This document shows, piece by piece, positions 36,317-45,295 of a DNA stretch of 64,000 bases; position 1 is the stretch's first letter; each line of letters begins with the position of its first letter. This stretch comes from Gammaproteobacteria bacterium. Its GTDB lineage: Bacteria; Pseudomonadota; Gammaproteobacteria; Pseudomonadales; Halieaceae. Below the pieces are notes generated by a model. That model had not been told where the DNA came from, made no database searches, and worked only from the letters and a program-made list of their open reading frames with translations. The position numbers and the translations under genes are program-made. The stretch lies in NCBI GenBank assembly GCA_024742415.1, contig JANSYN010000009.1:1-64000 (forward strand), read 5' to 3'.

Positions 36317-36916
36317 TCAAAGCAGTAATCGTTTGAGCAGATCGGCGATGACCTGGCTACTTGCGGTCTTGCCAAGGCCCTGGTGGTAGCGCAGTCGGTG
36401 CCACATATCGAACGACGCGATGGCGTCCACCGCTTCGCGTTCCGGCGCTGCCAGGGTATTGAGTTCCGGCAACCAGTCGTTAAGGTCCTTGCGCAGGCCG
36501 CGCTGGTTGCGCGCATAGTTGCGACGCAGTATCTCGTAGCGCCAACTCTGCGCGAGCGTAGAGCGAACAATGTTACTGACGGCTTCATAGGCATCCGCAT
36601 GGCGCTCCACGGCGTGCTCGATACGCTCCTCAAGGGTGCCGGCACGGTCTCCGCCAAGGAACAGCGACTCGTAGGAATCGCGGATGGAATCATCGACCGC
36701 CTGAAACAGTGCCTCCATGTCTTCAAAGTGACGGAAGAACGACCGTATACCGATGCCCGCACGATCCGCCAACTGCTGGGCGGTGGGCACCAGCACGCCC
36801 TCTTCCATGTATGCCAGGGCGGCATCGATAATGGCTTTTCGGCTGCGCTCGGTGCGCTGTCGCCGGCCATCCGCAACGGCGGTTTTCTTCCTGCTAGACA
36901 CTACCCTTTTCCTCAT
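36317..36916 (-). CDS. TetR-family transcriptional regulator
   Basis: 199 residues from the ATG at 36914-36916. The helix-turn-helix is at residues ~43-65 (VPTAQQLADRAGIGIRSFFR, HFEDMEAL). The C-terminal ligand domain shows no recognisable subfamily and a helical SESL-like core. An alternative ATG at 36994 would add a 26-residue extension. The upstream region carries the 11-mer TTATTTATGTA, also found ahead of the GMC oxidoreductase gene, which may reflect a shared operator. It may regulate itself and lipid-degradation genes here; the ligand is unknown. Confidence 0.85.
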   Translation of the reverse strand: MRKRVVSSRKKTAVADGRRQRTERSRKAIIDAALAYMEEGVLVPTAQQLADRAGIGIRSFFRHFEDMEALFQAVDDSIRDSYESLFLGGDRAGTLEERIEHAVERHADAYEAVSNIVRSTLAQSWRYEILRRNYARNQRGLRKDLNDWLPELNTLAAPEREAVDAIASFDMWHRLRYHQGLGKTASSQVIADLLKRLLL

Positions 36917-37182
36917 ATTCCATGCGCCTGGGCGCCTCAGTGGCAGCGCAAGCGGGCGGTGAACTGAGGCAGCCGCTTCGTCCGCCAGTGCCACAAGGGC
37001 AGCGCCAGCCCGTACCGGAATATTATGGCATTATTTATGTAATAAAAAAACGCGGCACACGCACCAATGCAGCCAGGCCGCTGCTGACAAACCGACCACC
37101 CATGCCCCTGGCCTGTCTGCACCGCGCTCGCCCACCAAGGCACGCGCAGGTCATGCAGGTCTGCGAGCCTCGACCGGCAGCC

Positions 37183-37692
37183 TCAAGGCAAGCACTGGCA
37201 GACGTCGTTCACCACCTCATCTACCGTTGTGCCGCTGGTATCGACGGTGTGTGTGGCGTAACGGGCATACAGCGGGGCGCGCTCGGCAAATACATCGTGC
37301 AGTGAATGATCGGCCGGACTTGCCACGCCGCGCTGCGCCAGGCCGCCAACACGATCAGCCAGCACCTCCACTGCTGCATACAGGTAAATGACCGGGCCCG
37401 CCGCCGCGAGTCGCTGCATCGCAGCGCTGCTATAAACTGCGCTGCCGCCGGTTGCAATGACACTGTCGTGCAGCGGTATCTCCAAGAGTATGGCCGCTTC
37501 CTGGTCGCGCAGGGCCTGGTAGCCGTCGCGCAGCAGCACTGCCTGTAGTGTTGCGCCGGCGCGCTGCTGCAATATCAGATCGGTGTCGACAAAGTGGTAC
37601 CCCAGCCGCTTGGCAAGCAGCGCACCCACGGTACTCTTGCCCACACCGGGCATGCCAATCAGGCTGATCGCTGTGCAGTTTTGGTGTGGCAT
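37183..37692 (-). CDS. aroK: Shikimate kinase-like protein (divergent AroK)
   Basis: 169 residues, close to the usual ~174. The P-loop is GMPGVGKST, the substrate/Mg loop DTDLIL, and RDQEAAIL keeps the arginine that binds shikimate. The normally invariant GGGA is changed to GGSAV, and the lid region RPLL is RGVA. The gene stands alone, without aroB or other aromatic-pathway genes. It could be a redundant shikimate kinase or have shifted substrate; a gluconate-kinase-like alternative is less likely. It probably phosphorylates shikimate or a related cyclic alcohol with ATP in the cytoplasm. Confidence 0.75.
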   Translation of the reverse strand: MPHQNCTAISLIGMPGVGKSTVGALLAKRLGYHFVDTDLILQQRAGATLQAVLLRDGYQALRDQEAAILLEIPLHDSVIATGGSAVYSSAAMQRLAAAGPVIYLYAAVEVLADRVGGLAQRGVASPADHSLHDVFAERAPLYARYATHTVDTSGTTVDEVVNDVCQCLP

Positions 37693-37982
37693 AAACGCTC
37701 ACTCATTCGAACGGTACAGGCAGCCGCTGCCCGGGCAGCGCGGTGCAGTCGCAGACCCCCAGATCGCGCATTGCGTTAGCCTTTTTCACGCCCGCATTTT
37801 GCCGCCGCTAAGAACGCAACCGGCCCACACTAGGGGTGAGCGGCGAGGACGTCAACCCGCCCGCGTTCGAGCGCTGGGTGGCTACAGCACTCCCACGCCA
37901 GCGCTTGCCCGACGACTTGCATCAACGCAGCAGCAGTCGGCGGAAATTGTTACCATGACATGCAGACTCCGGGGGCATCACT

Positions 37983-39284
37983 ATGTTTGGGCTGCATTCA
38001 CCTGCACCGACCAAAGAGCACACCAACTCCTACTACGCGGCCACCGCGCCCGAGACTGACTATCCCTGCCTCAGCGGCGACATTGACACCGACGTCGTCG
38101 TGATCGGCGGCGGTTTCAGCGGTGTGAACACCGCGCTGGAGTTTGCACAGCAAGGGGTCGACGTAGTGCTGGTGGAAGCCAGACGGATCGCCTGGGGCGC
38201 GAGCGGTCGCAATGGCGGGCAACTGATCGGGGGGTTGGGCTCCGACCCCCGCGCTTTCCGCCGCCAGGTGGGCGCTGCCGGCGTTCAGGAATTGATCGCC
38301 ATGGGCTTTGAGTGTGTGGACATCGTTGCCGACCGCATCCGGCAATACGCCATTGACTGCGACCTGCGCTGGGGCTACTGCGACGTGGCACTGCGGCCGC
38401 GCCACTTGCGCTGGCTCAGGGAAGAAAAGGCCTTTCTTGAACAGGCCGGTTACCCGCACGCGCAGGAACTGCTCGACGCGCAGGCGCTGGGATCATTCGT
38501 CGGCTCCAGGGCCTACCTGGGCGGCTTGTACGATGCCACCGGCGCCGGGCACCTGCACCCGCTGAAACTGTGTCAGGCAGAGGCCGCGGCTGCCGCTGCA
38601 CAGGGCGCACGCATTTTCGAGCAATCCCATGTGCGCAGCATTGAACACAGCGCACGACCACGCGTGTTTACTGAACACGGCTCGGTCACCGCGCGGCACC
38701 TTGTGCTATGCAGTAATGGCTACCTGGGGGATCTCGATCCCTACCTGGCCACGCGTATGGTGCCCGCCAGTAGCTGCATCATTGCCACTGAGCCGCTGCC
38801 CGAAGACCTGGCGCACTCGGTATTACCAAGGGACATTGCCGTGTGCGACCTGCGTACGGCGCTGGACTATTTCCGGCTCAGCCCCGACCGCAGGCTGCTG
38901 TTTGGCGGGCTTTCCAACTACACCGGGCTGCTGCCCCGGCACTACCGTGACATCATGCGGCGCAAGATGCTCAAGGTATTCCCGCAGCTGGAAGACATTG
39001 CCATTGAGCACAGCTGGGAGGGGCAGATGGGCATCAGCATGAATCGCATGCCGCAGACCGGCATGCTCGGCCCTGCCAGCTACTACATTCAGGCATTTTC
39101 AGGCCACGGGGTTGCGCCTACGCATATGCTGGCGCGCGTCGTCAGTGACGCGATTTCCGGCAAGCGCGAGCGCTTTGAACTGCTGGCAAGCCTGCGCCAC
39201 TGGCCTTTCCCCGGCGGGCGGTACTTGCGTCGCCCATTGATGGCCATGGGGATGCTGTACTACAAGGCGCTGGACGCCCTGTAG
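37983..39284 (+). CDS. FAD-dependent amine oxidase-like protein (PuuB/DAO family)
   Basis: 433 residues. The N-terminal FAD motif is VVVIGGGFSGVNTALEFA with a GASGRNGGQLIGGLG flavin loop typical of gamma-glutamylputrescine oxidase (PuuB) and related glycine-oxidase-like flavoproteins. Middle and C-terminal features are ARHLVLCSNGYLGDL and MPQTGMLGPASYYIQAFSGH. It oxidises a primary or secondary amine, probably a polyamine conjugate, with release of hydrogen peroxide. No puuA, puuC or puuD is adjacent, so assignment to polyamine use is inference. The ATG at 37983 is the first start in the family-like frame. Confidence 0.85.
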   Translation: MFGLHSPAPTKEHTNSYYAATAPETDYPCLSGDIDTDVVVIGGGFSGVNTALEFAQQGVDVVLVEARRIAWGASGRNGGQLIGGLGSDPRAFRRQVGAAGVQELIAMGFECVDIVADRIRQYAIDCDLRWGYCDVALRPRHLRWLREEKAFLEQAGYPHAQELLDAQALGSFVGSRAYLGGLYDATGAGHLHPLKLCQAEAAAAAAQGARIFEQSHVRSIEHSARPRVFTEHGSVTARHLVLCSNGYLGDLDPYLATRMVPASSCIIATEPLPEDLAHSVLPRDIAVCDLRTALDYFRLSPDRRLLFGGLSNYTGLLPRHYRDIMRRKMLKVFPQLEDIAIEHSWEGQMGISMNRMPQTGMLGPASYYIQAFSGHGVAPTHMLARVVSDAISGKRERFELLASLRHWPFPGGRYLRRPLMAMGMLYYKALDAL

Positions 39285-39345
39285 CAGCGCCACTGCGAAT
39301 GCGCCCGTGTGCCGCAACATCGCAGGCGCACGGGTTCAGGCGTTG

Positions 39346-39410
39346 TTGCCAGAACCCGTTGCCAAAACCCGTTACCAGGGACCGTTGTCAGGAACGGCTG
39401 CCACAAACTC
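39346..39410. repeat. 13-bp imperfect tandem repeat, five units
   Basis: Units start at 39346, 39359, 39372, 39385 and 39398. The first two are TTGCCAGAACCCG and TTGCCAAAACCCG; later units diverge (TTACCAGGGACCG, TTGTCAGGAACGG, CTGCCACAAACTC). It lies in the 155-bp gap between the convergent amine-oxidase-like and GST genes. No function is evident. Confidence 0.7.
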
Positions 39411-39439
39411 CAGCCAGGCACTGCGACGCACCCGGCGCT

Positions 39440-40555
39440 TTACACCCACACCTCAAGGTTGTCCGCACGTTCAATGCCGCGCACAAGGCGCATGTCCATC
39501 ACTTCGCGCATGTTGCACTGCGCCAGCAGTTGATCAACGCGCTCGCGTGACGCCCCACTGAGCTCGTCGTAAACCGCCTGCACCCGCTGCAGCAGAAAAA
39601 AGCGGTAGGGCTGCGCAAGCGTGGTCAGCGTAGCGCCGCGCACAGTAAAGCTCGCCTGTCCCAGCATACGCTCGGCGGCCACGCCGGCTGCGGGGTTGTT
39701 CTCCTCCAGCCACTGGTTGATACACTGCGCGGCCGCGCGCGTTTCAGGCACAAAATCCTGCGCGATCACGGCCAATACCTGTAGCAGCGATGCGGGCACT
39801 GCATCGTCTGCGAGAAATTCACTGTCGGCATCGAAATACTCGGGCGCGTCCTGATCGGGCCGATTCATGCGTTCGACCCAGCGATAAACGCGCGTGGCGC
39901 GCTGTTGCATCAGCCGCGCAGGGTAAGGGTCACGACCCAGGTGGGCATACAGCGGCGCCAGCAGGCCAAAGTCGCCGATACAGGGGCGGCCTCCCAGCAG
40001 ATAGGGCACGCTCTCAAAATGGTTGTTGAGCGCATCCAGGCACTCCAGGTACAGCGCTTCGACCAGTGGCCTGGTGTCTTCATTCACTCCCCAGAGCTGC
40101 GCAACAGAACGCATCCTGTCCATCATGCGTTCGGTCTTCGCCTCTCGCTCGGGCAGATCGCGCTGCGAGTGCAGAAAGTGGTAGCGTACAAAACCGAGGT
40201 TGTCCTGCGGGAAATTCCAGCGATAGTGCATTGCCGGTCGCAGCAGGCCGTCGGTACCAATGACGTCGAACAGCGCACTGACCAGTTGCTGAGCAGGGCC
40301 AGGTGGACGGCACGGCCTGCCACTGCCCGACTCGAAGTGTTCAATGATGGCAGCACCATCGCGAATCACTTCACCCTGCGGGGTGACAAGCGTAGGGATG
40401 GTCGGCAGCTTCCCCTTGGGCAGCACCTCGGCCTTGAAGCTTTCATGGCCGGTGGACAACTCCCGGAACGCAATGCCGTGCTTGATCAGATAGGCCCGGG
40501 CGCGCCCTGAGTACAGTGAATGGGTAATTGCGTACAACCTGTGAACGTCAGACAT
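39440..40555 (-). CDS. Glutathione S-transferase-like protein
   Basis: 371 residues, longer than typical 200-230 residue GSTs. The N-terminal thioredoxin-fold part (RLYAITHSLYSGRARAYLIK) has a Ser in the usual active-site region and LPTIPTLVTPQGEVIRDG, containing the cis-proline. The C-terminal helical domain extends well beyond the usual end. It may conjugate glutathione to a xenobiotic or act as a structural homologue. A candidate neighbour pair is the arylsulfatase upstream on the same strand (126 bp before it), though no shared pathway is evident. Confidence 0.8.
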   Translation of the reverse strand: MSDVHRLYAITHSLYSGRARAYLIKHGIAFRELSTGHESFKAEVLPKGKLPTIPTLVTPQGEVIRDGAAIIEHFESGSGRPCRPPGPAQQLVSALFDVIGTDGLLRPAMHYRWNFPQDNLGFVRYHFLHSQRDLPEREAKTERMMDRMRSVAQLWGVNEDTRPLVEALYLECLDALNNHFESVPYLLGGRPCIGDFGLLAPLYAHLGRDPYPARLMQQRATRVYRWVERMNRPDQDAPEYFDADSEFLADDAVPASLLQVLAVIAQDFVPETRAAAQCINQWLEENNPAAGVAAERMLGQASFTVRGATLTTLAQPYRFFLLQRVQAVYDELSGASRERVDQLLAQCNMREVMDMRLVRGIERADNLEVWV

Positions 40556-40681
40556 GCTGTTTCCTGTGTGTGAGCCACTTCACGGCTCGCTGTTGGCCAA
40601 TCCCGCCGCTCGCTGATAGCGGATACCGCCACTCGAGGCCGGCGCTGTGAATACCGTACTGCACGACGTGCACCGCACTGT

Positions 40682-42343
40682 TCAGTTGGACCAGTAAATA
40701 TATTCATCATCGGGCGCATCGGGCTGACTCAGGTCCTTGTCGATGTTAATGGGCACGGATGCCTGACTGGGCCAGGCAGGAGCCGCCTGTTGTGCGTTGT
40801 GCTCGGCCAGCGCCGCTTGCAGCAGGGCAAGTTTATCAGGGCGCGCCGACGACAGGTCATTCTGCTCGTAGGGGTCTTCGCGCAGGTTAAACAGCCAGTT
40901 GCGACCGGGCGGATCGCTGCTGTTGAGCTTCCAGCCGTCGACCAGCGCGGACTGCGATGCACCGCTGCGCCAGAACAGCGCCCGATGCGGTACGCCGCCC
41001 ACTGCACCGCGCACATAGGGCAGTAAATCGACGCCGTCTATCACGCGATCACCGGGCAACTGCGCACCGGCTGCGGCCGCAGCGGTCGCGAACAGGTCAA
41101 AATGGTGCACCGGGCTATCAAACACGGTGCCGGAGGCTATGCGCTGCGGCCACTGCATAAAAAAAGGCACGTGAATACCGCCTTCAAACAAGCTGATTTT
41201 CCAGCCACGAAAAGGCGCATTCAGATGCGGCAGGCCAACATAGCCGGCACCGCCGTTGTCCGAGGTAAACATGACCAGCGTGTTGTCCTCCAGCCCGTGA
41301 TCCCTGAGCGCCTGCAGCACCTCGCCTACACCGCGGTCAAGGGCGCGGATCATTGCGGCATACACGCGTTCACGATGATCCTCAATATGCGCGAGGGCGT
41401 CGTAGTCAGCGCGCGTGGCCTGTAACGGTGTGTGCGGTGCCCAGTGCGCGAGGTACAGGAAGAAAGGCCGATCGCGATTCGCCTCAATCACCTGCACCGC
41501 ATGGTGCGTGTAGTAATCGGTGAGATAGCGGTCTGGCTCAAAATGCGTTTTCCTGCCATCGAAGGACGCGGCGAAAGACATCACTGCCCACAGGAAACGG
41601 TCGATAGGATCAAAGGGCTGGCGCGCGTTCACCACCTCGGGGTGGTCCTCGGGTAAATACAGGCCGCTGGCCATCAGCAGACTTTCGGCAAAGCCCTGGT
41701 CGCGCGGCGCCATACCGTTGCTCATGCCCACATGCCACTTGCCGATATGCACGGTGTGATAACCGCGCTCACCGAGTAGTTCGGCAATGGTGATCTCAGA
41801 GCCGGGCATGCCCATGTGCGAGTATTCCAGCGCTTGCGCGTTCGGATAGCGGATGGTCGGGCGCAGGCGTTCACCGTTCGCGCCCAACGCGGCCAGACGC
41901 ATCATGCCCGGCGGCGTCGGCGTGAATTCAAAGCCAAACCGTGTGCCGTAGCGGCCGGATAAAATCGCGGCGCGCGACGGCGCGCAAGTGGCATTGGCGG
42001 CATAGCCGTTGCTGAAATTCACGCCCCGCGCGGCGATGGAGTCAATATGCGGCGTGGGCACGGTGCCACCGGCCACACCACCGCCGCCAAAACTGAGGTC
42101 GTTCCAGCCCAGGTCATCGGCAAGGATCAGTACGATGTTGGGCGGGCGCTCTGCCACACTGCGCCCGGCGGGGTCAACGCCGGTAGACCAGCGAATCGCC
42201 TGCGGCGGCCCTACGGACATTTCACGTTTGACCACAAAACCCAGGGTGTTGAGCACGATCGCTTCCCGGTTGCTGTAGGCCAGCATCGCCACCACAGCCA
42301 GCAAGGCCACTGCCAGAGAAACACGCTTTGAAGTCGAGGTCAT
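40682..42343 (-). CDS. Arylsulfatase (formylglycine-dependent sulfatase)
   Basis: 553 residues. An N-terminal hydrophobic segment (residues ~9-22) anchors or exports it. Metal-binding DD at residues 76-77 (ILADDLGWNDL) and the sulfatase signature CAPSRAAILSGRYGT, with Cys120 to be converted to formylglycine, define a type I sulfatase; GKWHVG and TSDNGG follow as further active-site parts. A formylglycine-generating enzyme is not in the window. It removes sulfate from an aryl or carbohydrate sulfate ester in the periplasm. A 23-bp palindrome sits 40 bp upstream and may be its operator. Confidence 0.9.
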   Translation of the reverse strand: MTSTSKRVSLAVALLAVVAMLAYSNREAIVLNTLGFVVKREMSVGPPQAIRWSTGVDPAGRSVAERPPNIVLILADDLGWNDLSFGGGGVAGGTVPTPHIDSIAARGVNFSNGYAANATCAPSRAAILSGRYGTRFGFEFTPTPPGMMRLAALGANGERLRPTIRYPNAQALEYSHMGMPGSEITIAELLGERGYHTVHIGKWHVGMSNGMAPRDQGFAESLLMASGLYLPEDHPEVVNARQPFDPIDRFLWAVMSFAASFDGRKTHFEPDRYLTDYYTHHAVQVIEANRDRPFFLYLAHWAPHTPLQATRADYDALAHIEDHRERVYAAMIRALDRGVGEVLQALRDHGLEDNTLVMFTSDNGGAGYVGLPHLNAPFRGWKISLFEGGIHVPFFMQWPQRIASGTVFDSPVHHFDLFATAAAAAGAQLPGDRVIDGVDLLPYVRGAVGGVPHRALFWRSGASQSALVDGWKLNSSDPPGRNWLFNLREDPYEQNDLSSARPDKLALLQAALAEHNAQQAAPAWPSQASVPINIDKDLSQPDAPDDEYIYWSN

Positions 42344-42382
42344 GCGGGCTTGCCTCTTCGCCGGGAGACTGCTTGTTTATCA

Positions 42383-42405
42383 TAATGTCACTATATATGA
42401 CATTA
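42383..42405. promoter_or_regulatory. 23-bp palindrome upstream of the arylsulfatase gene
   Basis: TAATGTCA at 42383-42390 is mirrored by TGACATTA at 42398-42405 around a 7-bp spacer, giving perfect 8-bp arms in an AT-rich island of a GC-rich region. It lies 40 bp before the arylsulfatase ATG (minus) and 231 bp before the molybdopterin enzyme (plus), as expected for a repressor operator. Confidence 0.6.
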
Positions 42406-42635
42406 CTATGCGTTACTGCTATTGTCACCCTTTACCGCACCGCGCAGCGCAGCACCCCTGGCTGTGCGGCCGCAGGCACGACTGGCCTTGTTGCCAGGCG
42501 CAGCGCCTGCTGTAATACCGCAGCGGCAGCAGGCGGAAAGCCCTGCCCGGACAATAACAGGACGGCACCAGTTGCGGCGCTTCGAACACGCCCGCAAGGC
42601 CATAGCATCATTCAAGCGCCAGGAGCACAGCACGC

Positions 42636-44744
42636 ATGTCACGACAAACCCATTATCGCGCCTGTCATCTCTGCGAGGCGATTTGCGGCCTCGTCATTGA
42701 AACCGACGGCGACTCCGTGGTTTCTATCAAAGGCGACAAAAACGACCCCCTCAGTCGTGGACATATCTGTCCCAAGGCCGTAGCACTGCAGGATATCCAC
42801 GAGGACCCGGATCGTCTGCGCGCGCCGGTAAAACGTATCCTTGATGATGAGGGCAACAACAGCTGGCAGGAAATCAGCTGGGATGAAGCACTGGACACGA
42901 CCGCCGCGAGGCTGGCCCAGACGATCACCGCGCACGGCGTGAATGCGGTGGGTGTGTATATGGGCAACCCGGCGGTGCACAACTACGGCATGCTCACGCA
43001 CCAGCGCAACCTGTTCCAGCATATCCGCACCGACAACCGCTTTTCGGCAACCAGTGTTGACCAGTTGCCGCACCACCTCAGCGCCCTGTGGCTGTTTGGG
43101 CACAAGCTGCTGCTACCGGTACCGGATGTCGACCATACCGATTACTTTCTCATGCTCGGCGCCAACCCGCTGGCATCCAATGGCAGTATCTGGACAGTAC
43201 CCGATGTCAAGAAGCGCCTGCAGGGCGTTACCGCTCGCGGCGGCAAGCTGATCGTGGTAGACCCGCGCAGGACCGAAACCGCCGGGATCGCCAGCGAACA
43301 CCTGTTCGTGCGCCCGGGAACAGACGCCCTGTTTCTGCTGGCGCTACTGAACACCCTGTTTAGTGAGGATCTGGCGGACGCTCGCGAACTGGCGGACTTC
43401 ACCCATGGGCTCGAGGACGTCGCCGCGGCCATTGTCGACTTCACCCCCGATTACGCCGCTGCGCACACCGGGATAGACGCTGACGTGATTCGCCGCATCG
43501 CGCGTGAGTTCGCCGCCGCCGACAGCGCTATCTGTTATGGACGTATGGGCCTGTCAACGCAGGCCTACGGCGCACTGTGCCAGTGGCTGATTCAAATCAT
43601 CAACATCGCCACCGGCAACCTCGACCGGCGCGGCGGCAGCCTGTTCAGCAGCCCGGCCATCGACACGGTCGTTTCCAACAGCCCCGGCGGACTGGGGCGC
43701 CACCATAGCAGGGTGCGCGGCCTGCCCGAATTTGACCGCGAGCTACCCGTGGTTTGCCTGGCCGAGGAGATTACCACCCCCGGCGAAGGCCAGATTCGCA
43801 CCCTGTTTACCGGCGCCGGCAACCCGGTGTTATCCACACCCAACGGCCGTCAACTGGACGAGGCCCTGCAGCAGCTTGAATTCATGGTCAGCCTTGATCC
43901 GTACATCAACGAAACCACGCGTCACGCCCACATCATCCTGCCCCCTACCTCGCCGCTGGAACACGACCACTACGACCTGAGTTTCCACTTGTTCGCAGTG
44001 CGCAACACCACGCGCTTCAACGAGGCCGTATTCGCAAGGCCCGAGGGCGCCCTGCACGACTGGGAGATTTTTACCGAACTGGGCAATCGACTCGCTCGCC
44101 TGCTCGGCACCACTGAACAACCTGCGGTGGCGCCTCACGAGATCGTCGACGCGGGCCTGCAAATCGGTCCGCGTGCGGCTGAAGGCCTCACCCTGGAGGA
44201 ACTGCGCAAGCACCCCTCAGGTATCGACCTGGGGCCACTGACTTCGCGCCTGCCGCAGCGCCTGGCCACGGCGGATAAAACCATTAACTGTCATTCCCCG
44301 GAGCCGCTGGCCGACCTGGCGCGCCTGCGCGAGGCATTCAGCCAGCCCGATGCCACGGCACTGCGCCTGATTGGCCGGCGTCACGTACGCTCCAACAATT
44401 CCTGGATGCATAACTATCATCGGCTGGTCAAAGGCAAAGACCGCTGCACACTGTTGATGCATCCACAAGACATTGAGCGCCACGGTCTGGCCGCTGGCGG
44501 CCGAGCGACCCTGTCATCGCGCGTCGGTTCGCTTGAGGTCGCGGTTGAAACATCGGCAGATATGATGCCTGGCGTGGTCAGCCTGCCCCATGGCTTTGGT
44601 CACAACCGCGCCGGTGTTCGCATGGACATCGCCACACGGCGCGCGGGCGTCAGTTGCAACGACATCACCGACGACCAGTTCATTGATCAACTGTGTGGCA
44701 ACGCCGCACTCAATGGCATGCCTGTGACGGTTGCGCCGGCCTAG
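42636..44744 (+). CDS. Molybdopterin-dependent oxidoreductase with [4Fe-4S] site
   Basis: 702 residues. The N-terminus holds CX2CX3CX27C (Cys10, 13, 17, 45), the iron-sulfur motif of formate dehydrogenase/nitrate reductase-type enzymes. Molybdopterin-binding blocks follow (MLGANPLASNGSIWTVPDVK, GGKLIVVDPRRTETA, YGRMGLSTQAYGALCQW) and a C-terminal MopB-like barrel (HVRSNNSWMHNYHRL, SLPHGFGHNRAGV). There is no Tat signal, so it is cytoplasmic. It has no partner subunits here and may be a stand-alone reductase or dehydrogenase; the substrate is not recognisable. A DUF1330 gene follows 54 bp downstream. Confidence 0.88.
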   Translation: MSRQTHYRACHLCEAICGLVIETDGDSVVSIKGDKNDPLSRGHICPKAVALQDIHEDPDRLRAPVKRILDDEGNNSWQEISWDEALDTTAARLAQTITAHGVNAVGVYMGNPAVHNYGMLTHQRNLFQHIRTDNRFSATSVDQLPHHLSALWLFGHKLLLPVPDVDHTDYFLMLGANPLASNGSIWTVPDVKKRLQGVTARGGKLIVVDPRRTETAGIASEHLFVRPGTDALFLLALLNTLFSEDLADARELADFTHGLEDVAAAIVDFTPDYAAAHTGIDADVIRRIAREFAAADSAICYGRMGLSTQAYGALCQWLIQIINIATGNLDRRGGSLFSSPAIDTVVSNSPGGLGRHHSRVRGLPEFDRELPVVCLAEEITTPGEGQIRTLFTGAGNPVLSTPNGRQLDEALQQLEFMVSLDPYINETTRHAHIILPPTSPLEHDHYDLSFHLFAVRNTTRFNEAVFARPEGALHDWEIFTELGNRLARLLGTTEQPAVAPHEIVDAGLQIGPRAAEGLTLEELRKHPSGIDLGPLTSRLPQRLATADKTINCHSPEPLADLARLREAFSQPDATALRLIGRRHVRSNNSWMHNYHRLVKGKDRCTLLMHPQDIERHGLAAGGRATLSSRVGSLEVAVETSADMMPGVVSLPHGFGHNRAGVRMDIATRRAGVSCNDITDDQFIDQLCGNAALNGMPVTVAPA

Positions 44745-44798
44745 TCGGCAGCGACCCTGCTGCAGGGTGCCAACACTTTCCAAAAAAAGGATGACACT

Positions 44799-45224
44799 AT
44801 GGAATACCACAATGCACTGCATCCCACCGAAGAGCAGATCGCTGGCTTCACGGCCCCTGGGGACGACCAGCCCATCTACATGGTGAACCTGCTCAAGTTC
44901 AGGGAAAAGGCCCAGTACACCGACGGACGCGCAACGACATTGAGCGGCCGCGAGGCCTACGCGCTGTACGGGGCGGGCGTGATTCATACGCTGGCGGCAG
45001 TCAATGGAGGCATTGTGTTTTCCGGTCTGGTGTCGCGCCTGATGCTGGGCGCAGTGGAAGAACTGTGGGACGAGGTCGCCATCGGCATGTACCCCAGCCG
45101 CGCCGCGATGCTGGAGATGATTTCCCTGCCCGAGTACCAGGAAATTTCCGTACACCGCGATGCGGGCCTCGCCGGCCAGCTCAATATTGAAACACATGCA
45201 CAGTTTGCTCCCGGCGCATCCTAG
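44799..45224 (+). CDS. DUF1330 family protein
   Basis: 141 residues. The pattern YMVNLLKFREKAQY, later VEELWDEVAIGMYPSRAAML and SLPEYQEISVHRDAGL, fits the DUF1330 ferredoxin-like alpha/beta fold, whose members form dimers and often accompany catabolic genes. AAAAAAGGATGACACT precedes the ATG. It probably shares a transcript with the molybdopterin enzyme. No activity is established. Confidence 0.8.
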   Translation: MEYHNALHPTEEQIAGFTAPGDDQPIYMVNLLKFREKAQYTDGRATTLSGREAYALYGAGVIHTLAAVNGGIVFSGLVSRLMLGAVEELWDEVAIGMYPSRAAMLEMISLPEYQEISVHRDAGLAGQLNIETHAQFAPGAS

Positions 45225-45295
45225 GTAATGTCGTATGACGCTGGCGAGCTGATCGGGCGGGCGCATCAGTGGGCGTGTGCAGTGCGCTCACGTCG

